NCBI GenBank assembly: GCA_947648205.1
Contig: CANSNC010000001.1
Location: forward strand, 1 to 64,000
Reading direction: 5' to 3'
From: an uncultured Mycoplasma sp.
GTDB taxonomy: Bacteria > Bacillota_I > Bacilli_A > Mycoplasmatales > Mycoplasmoidaceae
Length of the DNA: 64,000 nt
Shown: in pieces, positions 12,548 to 24,437 of the stretch
Layout: each line of letters begins with the position of its first letter
Position numbering within the stretch: position 1 is the first letter of the stretch
Program-made: the position numbers and the translations under genes
The notes under the pieces: generated by a model
Database searches by the model: none
Seen by the model: only the letters and a program-made list of their open reading frames with translations
Told to the model about the DNA's origin: nothing

Positions 12548-15523
12548 ATGAAAAATACATTATTGTTTTTAAGTGTTGATGGTATTGGATTAAATAATAG
12601 ATGAAAAGGTAATTGTTTAAAACTTGCTGATAAACCAAATATAAATTATTTAATATCTGGTATTTATCCGTGAGCTACATTATCTAATGCCAAAAAGAAA
12701 AGTAAAATAAACATAAAAAAAGAATTTGATTCTGTTTCAACAGATATTGATAAAAATTTTTATCAAATGTTACATGGGAATAAAGATGTATTAACTTTGA
12801 ATGAAAGAATTAAAGAAGAAGTAGAAAACAAAACTTTAATTAATAATCCAATGTTTAATGATTTGGTAGAACATGCAAATATTTCAAATTCTAAGTATGT
12901 TCATGTATTTTTCCTTTTATCGAAAAACACTCATCATTGTTTAATAGATAATTTTAAATATATATTAAACATTTTAATTAAAAAAGGTTTAAAACCTGTC
13001 TTACATTTAATTGCAGATGGAAAAGATTCTTTTCAATATTCATTTGCAAATACATTAAAAGAAATAGAAGGATATTTAGTAAAAAGAAATATTCAAATAG
13101 GAACAATTGTTGGTAGAAATAATGCTTTTATTCAACAAGGAAGAGATTACAAAAATTCTATTAATGTAAATAAATATTTTGATGTTTTATGTGGAATGGG
13201 TGATAATAGTTTTACTTTAGCAAAAAATTATGCTATTCAAAATTTATTTGATAAAGTTAAAGACCAAGACATTTTGCCAGCATATAATTCAAACATTGAT
13301 AAATATTATTTAGATAAAAATGATGCTGTGTTGTTCATTGATTCTGATTATGACAATTTTTCTCCACTGTTACACTTAATTAAAAATGAGAGAAAATTTA
13401 TTGATCTTTATATAGCATCTACATCTCCAATTTATGGATATGATGTAAATTCATTAATGTACAGTCCATATGATAGTTCTATGGCTATTACAAATGTAGC
13501 TAGTCAAAATAATTTGAAAACTCTTGTAATATCGACTAGTCATAAAAAAGGTTTTCTAAATAAGTATTATGGATATGAAAAAGATGAAAATGTTACAAAG
13601 AAAATAATTAAAACTGATTATACAAAAAATTCTTTAGATTACATTTTTTCAGCAAATAAATTAATAATTGATAGTGCTATTAAAGCTATAGGAAAATATG
13701 ATTTTATAATTTTACACATACCAACAATTGCTGAAGCTGCACAGGAATCAAATTTAAAACTTTTAAAATTTGCAATTGAAAATTTTGATAAGAATCTTGG
13801 TAGATTAATAAATTATGTAAAAGTTACTGGAAATGTAATGGCATTTACTTCACCATATGGTATTTGTGAAAAAATGTTAAATAAAAAACTTGAAATAAAT
13901 TCAAATATAAAAAATTCTATTGTTCCTTTTGTATTTACTAATGGTGATTTGTCTGCAAAAAGTTTAAAATCAAATTTTATTGGTGTTTATGCAACATTAT
14001 TAGTTTCTTTAGGAATTAAAGATTTAGACCAAGGAATTTATAATAGATCATTAATTACTAGAAATTATAATATGAATATAATTCATGATAAATTAGCAGA
14101 TCACTATAATGTTTGAAAAAATGAGTTAGCTATTCCAGTTATTGAAAAATTTGCTAATGAACAATTATGTTTATATTCTGATATTGAAAAAAATAAATCA
14201 TATCTTGAACAAAAACAACAATATGTTGTAATAAAAGAAATAATTAAACTACATGAAAGATTATTTACAACTCCTGAAGCTAGAAAGTTAATTTTTGATA
14301 AATTGCTTCATTATGTTTCATATAATGGAATAGACTTTGAAGGATTTAAATATAATTATTCAAAATTATTGATGACTCTTTTTGATGATGAAATTAAATT
14401 ATCAAAACTATCAAGTTTTACATATAGATTTTTTGATAATCGTTTATGAAAGACTCAAATTAAAAGAAATGATAAATGATTTAATAAAGTGAAAAATGAA
14501 ATATTGCCATCACTTGATAGATCAATGCCAGAAAGTAGTGTTAAAAAAATCGTTAATTATTTAAATGTGAACATTGAACCTTATCAATATTTTGAAAGAT
14601 TATTTCAATCAGAAAAAGATGTTCTTTTAACAAATGATGCAGAAAAAATTGTTGATTTCTATATAAATATTAAAGATGAAGTAGGTAGTATTTATCAAGA
14701 ATATTTTGGTTCTAGAGTTCCAGCAGAAGATGAAGAACAAGTTTTTGAAGATGCAAATGATAATGTTTTAGCAAACCCAGATTTCAACAAAATAGTTTCT
14801 TATTATGAAGCATTTTTAGAAGTTATTGATTTGGTTGAAGAAAGCAAAGACAAAGCACATGCATTTAATGTTAAGTATTTAGAAAATCAAAAAATTCTTA
14901 AAAATAAAAAAGAAATTACTGATGTTTTTGAAGCTGAACAATATATGCTTAATTATTTAGTAAGAAAAATAGTTTCTATTTATCAACAATGAAAACGTAA
15001 AGTTAATTCATTTAATAGAGATGCAGTTAAATCACTTGTTCAAACTATGAATAAATATGATAATAAATATGGTAAAAGAGTTAACAATGCTTTACTTGGT
15101 ATATCATATGAAGGTGAATTCTTTGAGGATTTAGATTTAGACTCTCAAGAATATTTTGAAAGTTTAGTTAATGAAAAAGTTAGAGAAGATGGTTTCTTTG
15201 ACTATCCATCAATTGATGTTAATGATAACAATGATGATGAATATGTTTCACCATTATTAGAAGATATTGATCCACTTGTATTAAAAGAAGTTGATCAAAT
15301 AATTAGTACTAGATCAGCATATGATTTAACTACTGTATGAAATAAAAAACGTCATGATGAAATTAAAAATATAGAAAATATTTCTCAAAATTTCACATTA
15401 GATGCTGAAAATATGGTTATTGATGAAAGAAAGTTCAGAGAATCGAGAAGTAAAGTTAAAGAATATTCTAATCTAAGTAATGTGTGATACAAAAAGATTT
15501 CTAATAAAGAAAGTGATCTTTAA
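12548..15523 (+). CDS. catalytically dead GpmI-like protein with large C-terminal extension
   Basis: A 991-aa cytoplasmic protein. Residues 1-515 follow cofactor-independent phosphoglycerate mutase: LFLSVDGIG at the start (D11), a DGKDS segment and GRNNAFIQQ as in the family, and a C-terminal phosphatase-like core. The catalytic set is mostly gone: no NSEVGH (nucleophile Ser), the NPDMVGH motif reads IPTIAEAAQ, TADHG reads TSPYG (residues 434-438), and PHTAHT is absent. Residues 516-991 are charged, largely helical and unrecognised. Standard GpmI has about 510 residues. The gene starts 16 bases after the type B surface gene, with AAAGGA before the ATG, and is followed by a dead TPI-like gene 14 bases on. 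A structural or adaptor role is inferred. Confidence 0.7.
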
Positions 15524-15537
15524 TATAAGGGGTAGTT

Positions 15538-16455
15538 ATGAGACAAAAAAAGATTATTGCTAATTGAAAATTAAATGCTGATTATGTGTCTATTAAAAAA
15601 TTTATAGACAATATTTCTGAGGTTGAAAATGTAGATTTATTGGTAGCTCCAAGTTATATTGGTTTATTACCAACAATGAATCTTGCTAAAAAAAGAAGAC
15701 TTTCAGTTATTGCTCAAAATACAGATCTTGTAACTGTGGGTAATCATACAGGTTCTACTTCATGAATTGAACTTAAAGATTATGGAATTAAAACAGTTAT
15801 AGTAGGGCATCCTGAAGTAACAAAAACTTTTAATGAATCAAGTGTTTTAGTAAACAAAAAAGTTAAAACATTATTAGAAAATAATATGAAAGTTGTTTTG
15901 TGTATTGATGAATCAAGAACAGATTTATTAAAAGACTCAACTAAAGAAGCAATCAGATTAAAAATTAAAAAGTCTCTTGAATTTATAAATAAATCATACT
16001 TAGCAGAAAATTTATTAATTGTTTATAAACCAACATTTGTAGGAGAAGTTGGTTTGAGACCTACACCAACTTTTATTGTTGATACAATTAAAGTTATTAG
16101 AAATTTCTTAAGAGAAGAATATGGATTCTATATTGGTAATCATATACCATTATTATATGGTGGTGATTTTTTAAGTGAAGATGTAGAAGAGATAGTTAAA
16201 TCTGATCACATTGATGGATTATTTATAGATGATGAAAAAGCAGTTAGTGCAAAATATGTTAGTTTACTTATTAAATATTTATATAAATACTCAACTGATA
16301 GTTATGCTAAATTTTATGAAAACAATTTATTAATTACTGAACCATTAGAATCAAATAGATATGAAGCTAAAAAAGTGAATTTATCTTTTGATGAATATGA
16401 AATTGATAATGATATTTACTTCAAAGAAATTGATATTACTGAAGAAGAAATATAA
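15538..16455 (+). CDS. catalytically dead triosephosphate-isomerase-like protein
   Basis: A 305-aa protein. Residues 1-255 follow triosephosphate isomerase: ANWKLN (N9, K11), AQNTD, the HTGSTS turn and VIVGHPE with H91 at the electrophile position. The catalytic Glu is replaced by Lys164 (VYKPTF instead of the usual YEPVW), loop 6 reads GEVG, and the phosphate-binding GG near the end reads DD. Residues 256-305 are an added acidic tail. It is therefore unlikely to isomerise triose phosphates; a true tpiA should lie elsewhere. It is the last gene of the surface-protein operon, 14 bases after the GpmI-like gene, and ends before a strong terminator. Binding or scaffold function is inferred. Confidence 0.75.
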
Positions 16456-16461
16456 TAAAAT

Positions 16462-16497
16462 AACCTTTAAATTTTCTTTAGAATTTAAAGGTTTTTT
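16462..16497 (+). terminator. terminator of the first surface-protein operon
   Basis: A perfect 12-base stem (16462-16473 with 16482-16493), an eight-base loop and a T-run follow the TPI-like gene by six bases. It separates the four-gene operon from the second surface pair. Confidence 0.9.
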
Positions 16498-16547
16498 GTA
16501 TTATACTATATTTTTAAAAAAATGAATTAAAAAATTGCTTGTAGAGT

Positions 16548-16576
16548 TTGATTTACCCCTTTTTTTCAACTATAAT
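16548..16576 (+). promoter_or_regulatory. promoter of the second surface-protein pair
   Basis: TTGATT (16548-16553) and TATAAT (16571-16576) are 17 bases apart, identical in boxes and spacing to the promoter at 6185-6213, and lie 34 bases before the ATG at 16611. Confidence 0.65.
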
Positions 16577-16610
16577 TTATTAAAATGGTATTTTTATGGG
16601 GTGTATCAAA

Positions 16611-18956
16611 ATGAAAAAGACTAAATTAATATCTCTTTGAACAACATCATTAATTTCATTAGCCTCTATTTCAGTAGGGTCAACTTTTGCAATTTCAAAT
16701 TTACCAATATCAAATGAACCATTAACTGATGTTAATCAACATGCTATTGCTGATGGTAATACTACACAAACAACTGCTAGTTGAAAATACACTAATAATG
16801 ATATAAATTCATGAGAATATTATGGTAAATTAAGACCAAATGAAATAAATGAAGAACAAATAAAGTCTTTATTGAGTTTTGCTCATTATGATGCAATTAT
16901 TAACATTGAAATACAGAAAATTGAAGATAGACATTTAACTAATGGATATGTTGAATTTAAAGTAAAACAAACTTTGAATCAATTTCAAAATGGTGTTCCT
17001 GTTTCAAGTAGCACAGTTGAGTTAAAGAATAATAATAATGCATTATGATCTACTCAGCAGTTTTCAGGATTATTAATACCAGATAAATACAATTTTAAAT
17101 GAAGAAGTGTTGATGAGATTTCCCAATTTTTAGCAGATACTAAAAAAACATATGATACTCTTACTATTGATGATGTTTTATTAAATATGGTTGAACGTGG
17201 AGAAAATTTTAAACTTCCTGCAAGTGCAACTTTAAATAAACAAAAAATTACTTCTAATGAAGCTAATGATAAAAAATATGGATCTGTTCTTATTACAATT
17301 AATTTTGCAAATGCTGATACATCTACAGATTGAGTTGGAAACAAAGTTCCAACACAGAATGAAAGACAATATAAAATTAGAGGATTACAGTCAACTGATT
17401 CAAATATTGCTAGTACAACAATGGATTTTGTAGAAAAAGCAAATTATGAAGTTCAATCACTAAATATAAATACACAAGAACAAGACAACCCTTTAAATAA
17501 ATATTTAGTTGGTAGTGAAAATAGTTTATCAGGAACTTTAGCAGATTTATTTCCAAGTGAACTTGTTAATTTTGGTGGTTCAGATTCAAATGCTTTATTA
17601 TCATTATTAACACAAGGTTTGTATTTAAACACAACAGCAACAGGTAATAACAAAATAGCACAATTAATGTATTATGGACAAAATGTTGATGAAACTAATT
17701 TTGCTACTACTACAGGATTAAGTCAAAATGAAATTTCTCAAATTGGAATTAATAGTGTTGAAGGTATTGCTGATGATTCAAAAGGGTCTTTAAAATTAGT
17801 ATATGAATATAGTAAGTATGATGTTTACACTAATAGTATAGTTAAAGAGGAAAAATCTACTACATATCCTGATGGTACATTTAAAGTAAATCCTGATGCA
17901 AATAAGACTTTACAGTTCTCTTGAAAAAATGATTCATCTTTAGTTGGTGTTTCATCAAGTTTTAAAGTTGTTAATGATTTTCAAAATAATAAAAATGATC
18001 CTGAATTTATCAAAGCTTTGTCTAATCAATTTATTAATGGCTCTTATGATGTTTATTCAAAAGACAGAACTGTTGATATACAATTTGGAAATGGTCAATC
18101 AGCCTCAACCAGTGGATCAATAAATCCAACTTCTGCTGAAGATAAAACTGTTAAAGTAAGCTTAACTTTTGATTCTTGATCTGGTGAAAGATACAAAGAT
18201 CAAAATGATGTTTATGTAGAAGGATTTAAAACAGAAAAAGTTTTTACTCTTAAAAGTTACAATAGTTCTATTTCTGGTATAACTTGAAAATCACAAGATG
18301 AAGTTAAAACAGCTCTTGGTGATATTTCAAAAATGTCTGTTGTAGATGTTGCAGATAAATTATTTAGCAAAGAAATCCCATTATCTACATTTGTTACAGG
18401 TGCTGATAATAAATCAGTAATTTACAACATCATTCCATCAACTGGAAGTATTAATATTTCAGTAGAAGATGGAACAAATGTAGAAAGTAATGTTTATACT
18501 GGTTTTTTAAATGAAGGAATTAACAATGTTACTCAATTTAGTTGAATTCCAATAAGTTCTGTATCTCAAACATTATTATCAACAAATTTAAATGATGTTA
18601 CTAAAGATTTAGTCATTAAAGAGTATTTATCAAAAATTCCTGCTTTTAATGGACAAGAAATAAATCCTGATGATGTTACTATAACACCTAATATTGAAAA
18701 TAAATCATTGGTTGTTGAAGTTAATTTAACAAAATATAATCAAGAAACAACTGATGCAAATAGAAATTTTAAAATTGAATTAAAAGGATTTGTTCAAACA
18801 AAAATAACAGATGGAAACTCTTATGTAGCTCCATTAAACCTAACTGTTGTATTGAGTGTTGTATTAGCATTATTTATCAGCATTATATTAATTGCTGCAT
18901 TAGTAGTAATTTTAATTAGACGTGCAAAATTAAAAAAACAAAATCAAAAAAAATAA
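16611..18956 (+). CDS. large anchored surface repeat protein, type A copy 2
   Basis: A 781-aa diverged paralogue of the 800-aa protein encoded at 6247, colinear from signal peptide to C-terminal helix (residues 744-769, then RRAKLKK). Shared landmarks include FA(S/T)TTGLS, the TFK-x-N-x-DANK segment before a Phe/Ala-Trp, and a FSWIP block before the last repeat. It has no lipobox Cys. The start at 16611 is preferred because GGGGTG lies upstream; an in-frame ATG at 16596 has no ribosome-binding site but cannot be excluded. It forms a two-gene unit with the type B copy and has its own promoter. The dead-enzyme genes were not duplicated with it. Most of the chain is predicted outside the cell; the role is unknown. 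Confidence 0.8.
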
Positions 18957-18969
18957 ATAGGAGAATAAT

Positions 18970-21900
18970 ATGAAAAAAATATTTATGAAAAGATATTTAA
19001 AATTATTTTTAGGTGTAACTGCTTTAGCGCCTATAGTTATTCTTCCTACAATTAAAGTTGTTGATTCAACTAATAATAAAGAACTTATAGTTAATAGAAA
19101 TAGTACATCAAGTTTTGATTACAATTGAAAGACTAATAATAATTCAGCTGTAACAATGTACAATACTCCTTCACATATGACTAAATCAGGAAATACTATT
19201 AGTTATAGTTTGGATACTTTACAACAAGACACAGCATATGATGATGCATACACTTCATATGCATCAGTTGGTTCAACAAGTAATACTGCTTTTAATAATG
19301 ATATAATATCTAAATTTTGATTGTCAGCTGTTTCACAATCTAAAGAAGAAAATGGAGCAACAACAAATTCAGTTTCTGTTCCTGGTTCAAAACAATGATC
19401 AGTAAAAAAATCAGATTTAGCCACTTTGATTGGTGTTAATACTGATAGTGAAACAAAAATTGAATCTATTTTATATTCAGGTGGTGGAGAGTTAGTTAGT
19501 AAAGCTTTATTTGTTATTTTATCATCAACAAATACAACAACTTCAGGATCATTTTTGTTTGAAATTAAATGAGAAGATGATGTGAAAGACTTAAAAGCTC
19601 AAAAAGCTGGTGATTATAGATTGGTTAGACAATTATCATCAACTATAAGTGATAAATTTAATTTTATGACATTAGAAGCAGCTGCAACACACACTATTCA
19701 TTTTTTTCAATTGAATAGTTTCACAAAAAGCACATCAGGTTCAGCTGCTGACTATACTATTAAATCAGGAAAGATTACTGGTACATCTAATTTTTCAACA
19801 GATAATACTACTCAAGCAACATATACAATAAGTGTTTCTTCAGCATTATTTAATAATAAAGTTACTGATAATATAGAATATAAACCAATATTTGCATACA
19901 GATCTAATTCATTAGGTAATAATGCTTATTTTATTTTTCAAGCAAGTTCATATACTAGTGCTAATTCAAATAAATATTTATTTACTCTAAAAGTGCCAAC
20001 TTTAAACACTAGTGATTTTACAGTAGATCAAACTATTGGTGCTAATTCTATAAAAACAATAAATGTTGATTCTGCTACAACTCCATTCAAGGATAATACT
20101 AATATTACTGTTACATTAAGTCAAAATAATAGTTCAAATTACATGATGTTTTTTTCACAAGAAGATGCAGCTCAACCAACAGGTTATTATGGTTATTTAA
20201 ATTTAAATTTAGCTGATAATAGTTCAACATCAGAGTATAAAACAACAAAAATAGAAAATAATAATACTGGCAGTATGACTGATTTATATACAGTTAGTAA
20301 ATTGTATAGTGCTACTAGTGAATTAATAGGTTATGTATTTTTAGATAAAAAAGGTCAAGTATTTCAGTATGATTTAAAATTTGAATCTCCTATACTATTA
20401 TATAATTTTAAACAAAGTACAATTCAATTAGGAGAGATTTATAATATTGTTACATCTCCAAGTAGTGCTAGTTGATTTGGACAAATGACTGATTCAACTT
20501 TTGGCCAATTTAATGGAAATACATTTGTTGGTCAATGAGATAAATTGGCTCAAACAGATTCTTTTGAATTGCCAATAAAATTTAATATTAGATCTCAATC
20601 TGAAGTTGCGCCTTCTGTTATAAGTCAAAAAGTTGCAGCAGGAAATACATATGCATCAGAGTTTATAAATTATTTAGGTAATGGTGAATCATATAAAGAT
20701 TTTTTGGATGTAACTTTTCAAGATCCAAGATTAAGTATTTCTCCTTCAATCAGTATTACACAATCTAATTTTGTTGCTGCTGATGATAAAATATATACTG
20801 TTACTTTAACATTTAAACAAAAATTAAGAAAGATTGATTACAATGGAAATATAACTTCAGAGAATGATGTTAAAGAAGTTACTTTGGCTAGTCAAACTTA
20901 TAAATTTAATAATGCAATTTCTAAAGTTTATGCAGCTAATGAGACAGATGATAGTGGGCAAGAAAAACAACCAATACCTGTATTTATAAAAAATAAACTA
21001 CCTAGTGAAATTACAAAAGATGAAATTAAAAACTACTTAGTTGTTTTAGAAAATGTTACAAATGAGTCTATTACATCTACATATAATGATAGTACAGGTA
21101 GTATGAGAGTTATTGTTACAGTTCCATATATGTGAGAAGTAACTGCACAAGGTGAAGCATTAACTGCAAATAAAGTTTTTGCATTTGACTATAGTAATTA
21201 TTTTTACTTTAATTCTTTAGGTAGTTCAGCAAGTATTACTGAAATTGATACTACATATATAGACAAACCAGAAAATGCTAATTTAAAAACTTCTTTATTG
21301 GCTAAATATGGTGCTAAATTACCTTCATCAGTTGATCCACAAGAATTAATTAATTCATTTGTTATTTTTGGTCCTGCTTTTAGTCAACAAGCAAATTATG
21401 ATTCTGGTGTGATTTCAAATCAAAATGAGTGAATAATAAATGTTATTCCTTATGATAAAGAAGGTAAAGCAAAAATAGATATAACAATACCAAAATTAGC
21501 AAATTCAAATAATGTAAGAATTTTATTTGAAACTCCATCTATATTTTTATCAAATCCAAATGCTAATGCTTCAGTATATTTTATGTTTAAAGAAAATGTT
21601 GAAGTTATGAATGATGATTTAAAAAGACAAAGTGCATCTACTATTGCATCAAAGTTAAATTCATCAACAGGGAATAATAGTGGTGTAATTTCTAGCTTAG
21701 AAACTTTTGCAAGATTTAGTGATTATTTTGTATCTTATATTAATGATGGAACTATAAAAGTTAGTGCTGTTGGAAATGACACTTATGGTACATTAAAAAT
21801 TGTATTAGATGTAACTAAGGATGGAGAAAAATTACCTGGCTTTAGTTCTTCTTCAATTGAAACAATTTTTCAAGGTTTTACACAAACTGCAGGTACACTG

Positions 21901-22938
21901 TTACTTAATGATACTTTTAAATTTAAAGAAAGTCTTGATAATATTTCAAATATTTCTCCTTTAAATATTACAGCTGATAGATTAATGAATGAATTTGACA
22001 TTTTTAATGGTAGTTCAGAGACAACTAAGAATAAAATAACTTCATCTAATATTACTTTAAATAAATCTACAATTAGTGGTACAGTTCAAGTTGTTGTTAC
22101 AATTGAAAATTATGTTGAAAATGGTACAGTTTATCCACAAAAATCTTTTATCTATACATATAGTGGATTTAAAAAGTCTCAAGAACCAGTTGATATGGTT
22201 GTTTGAAAATCTTTCTATGAGATAACTACTGATAATCAAAGTTATAAAAATTCTAGACCATCAGATATTATTAATTCTATAAATTCTACTTCTATGTCTA
22301 ATAAAGAAAAATTAAATGTTTTTGCTAATGTATCTACAGATTTAAGCAATAAAGTTACTGATTCTGATATTAGTATAATATTAGAAGGAAATGATGGTAC
22401 TGGTGAATTAACAGTTACTGCAACAATAAAAGTGGATGATACTTCTTTATCACTTAGCACAATTATTGATTGTAATGATAATCAAAGTTTAACACCACTT
22501 ATTAATTTGATTTCTGATAATTCAAATAATGCAGATTTAGCTTTATTAAGAAATAAATTACCAAGCGAAGTATCTCCAGAAGAAGCAGCAAAATTATATT
22601 CTTTTACAAATGCTAATTCGTATGTAAAAGAAGTTGATTTGATTCCAGATGATGCTCAAGGTTTATTAAATGTAAAAGTTAGATTATTAACAAGTGCAGG
22701 TGCTGAAATATTATCATCATCAAATTTATATACTCAGTTTGCCAAATTTATACCTAAAAATGAAGGTACTAATTGAGGTATTGTTGCTGCATCAGTTATT
22801 GTGCCTGCAACAATTCTATTGATACCTATTATTATCTTAGGTGTAATTGAGGATAGAAAAAATAGACAAAAAATTGCAAAAAAACTTGATAATAGACTTA
22901 ATGAAGAATATAAAAAGAATTACAATAAAAAATACTAA
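18970..22938 (+). CDS. giant anchored surface repeat protein, type B copy 2
   Basis: A 1322-aa paralogue of the protein encoded at 8686. It starts with a basic and hydrophobic signal/anchor, carries a Ser/Thr-rich N-terminal half, then the same series of lipoprotein-17-like repeats (YKDFL block, LPSEI/V openings, a VDMVVWKS block), and ends with GTNW and a membrane helix near residues 1271-1292 plus a charged tail. GGAGAA precedes the ATG, which lies 13 bases after the type A stop. The two type B copies align along their length but have few long identical stretches, so the duplication is old. A strong terminator follows. Adhesin-like display is inferred from topology only. Confidence 0.8.
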
Positions 22939-22943
22939 ATTAG

Positions 22944-22970
22944 AAACAAGAACAATTGTTCTTGTTTTTT
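22944..22970 (+). terminator. terminator of the second surface pair
   Basis: A near-perfect palindrome at 22944-22967 runs directly into a T-run six bases after the type B copy 2 stop. The loop is very short, but the stem plus T-tail is typical of the other terminators here. Confidence 0.8.
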
Positions 22971-23051
22971 ATTTATCTTTTTAATAATTATCATAAGATA
23001 AATTTTTAACTTTGTTTTATACTTAATATAGTTTATAAATAAGAGGAAAAT

Positions 23052-24359
23052 ATGAAACTATTTAGTTCAATTGAGAAAAAAAATAAAGCTATAAAAATTA
23101 TGAATAATAAATTATCTATTTATGTGTGTGGTCCAACAGTTTACAATCATGTACATATTGGTAATATTAGACCAATTGTTGTGTTTGATGTTTTATTAAG
23201 ATTATTAAGAACATTTAAAGTTGATGTTAATTTTGTTCATAACATTACAGATATTGATGACAAAATTATTAAACAAGCCAAACTAGAAAATAAAACAGAA
23301 CTAGAAATTGGTAATTATTATTTAGAACATTACAAAAGTATTTTGGAAAAATTAAATATCTCAAAAGGTATTTATTTTCCAAAAGTGTCTGAACACATTG
23401 GTGGAATTGTTAAATATATAGAATTTTTAGTAAAAAAAGGCTTTGCTTATAAAGTTGATGGTGATGTATATTTTTCAATAGATAAAATTAAGGACTATGG
23501 AATCATTTCTAATAAATATATAAATGATTTAGAGATTGGTGCAAGAATTGAAGAAAATAAATCAAAAAAATCTCCTTTTGATTTTGTTTTATGAAAAGAA
23601 ACAAAATCAGGTTTAAATTGAAAAACAAAGTTTTCATATGGTAGACCAGGATGACATACTGAATGTGCTTATTTAATAAATAAATATATTGGTAGATCTG
23701 TTGATATTCATGGTGGAGGTGTTGATTTGAAATTTCCTCATCATGAAAATGAAAATGCTCAAAATATTGCGCTTTGCAATGTTCCCATAGCAAAGAACTG
23801 AGTTCATGTTGGTCATTTAACAATTAATGATACTAAAATGTCAAAATCATTAAATAATTGTGTATATGTTAAAGATTTATTAGAAATATATAGTGGTAAT
23901 GCTATCAGATGGTTTTTTTACCAAACAGGCTATTCAAATCCAATTAATTATGCTGATGAATATATGGAACAAGCAGAAGAAGATATATCAAAAATAATAG
24001 ATGATATTAATATGTTCAAAAGTTATCTTATTATAAACAATGAATTAAGACCTGTTATGCTGAGTCCTTCAATTTTTGAATTGTTATTAAATGACTTAAA
24101 TATTCCAAACACAATTACTTTTATTAATGCAGAAATAAAAAATGCACACATAGCATTAAGACAAAAAGAATATGATACATTAAATTTGAAATATAACATA
24201 CTATATACTTTATTAAATGTACTTGGGATCAATGTAGAAAATATTCACACTGATCAAAATGTAGATTTATTATTGAAGTGAGATAAATTAAAATCAGATA
24301 GAAATTTTGTCCAAGCTGATGTATTAAGAAAAGAACTAATTAGAAATAAATTAATTTAA
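23052..24359 (+). CDS. cysS: cysteinyl-tRNA synthetase
   Basis: A 435-aa class I synthetase that charges tRNA-Cys in the cytoplasm. The catalytic Rossmann domain shows [15 protein letters not shown] (HIGN signature and a zinc-ligand Cys), GRPGWHTEC with the second zinc Cys, and [20 protein letters not shown] appears intact as [10 protein letters not shown] short helical C-terminal domain follows. Length is in the family's range on the short side. AGAGGA lies upstream of the ATG. It begins a block that keeps the Bacillus order cysS-rlmB-sigH-rpmG-secE-nusG. Confidence 0.97.
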
Positions 24360-24366
24360 TTGTTTG

Positions 24367-24415
24367 AATTCAAATTTTTATTAATAAAATTTTAATAAAA
24401 ATTTGAATTTTTTTT
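24367..24415 (+). terminator. terminator or attenuator after cysS
   Basis: A 17-base perfect stem of AT-rich sequence with a short loop is followed by a T-run, seven bases after the cysS stop. Its stem is weak per base but long. Confidence 0.7.
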
Positions 24416-24437
24416 AAAATGAAAGGTAAATAGAAAT

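Noticed and set aside
16985-22938. Possible phase-variable repeats in the surface genes
   Set aside because: No homopolymer or short tandem tract long enough for slipped-strand switching was seen in promoters or early coding parts.
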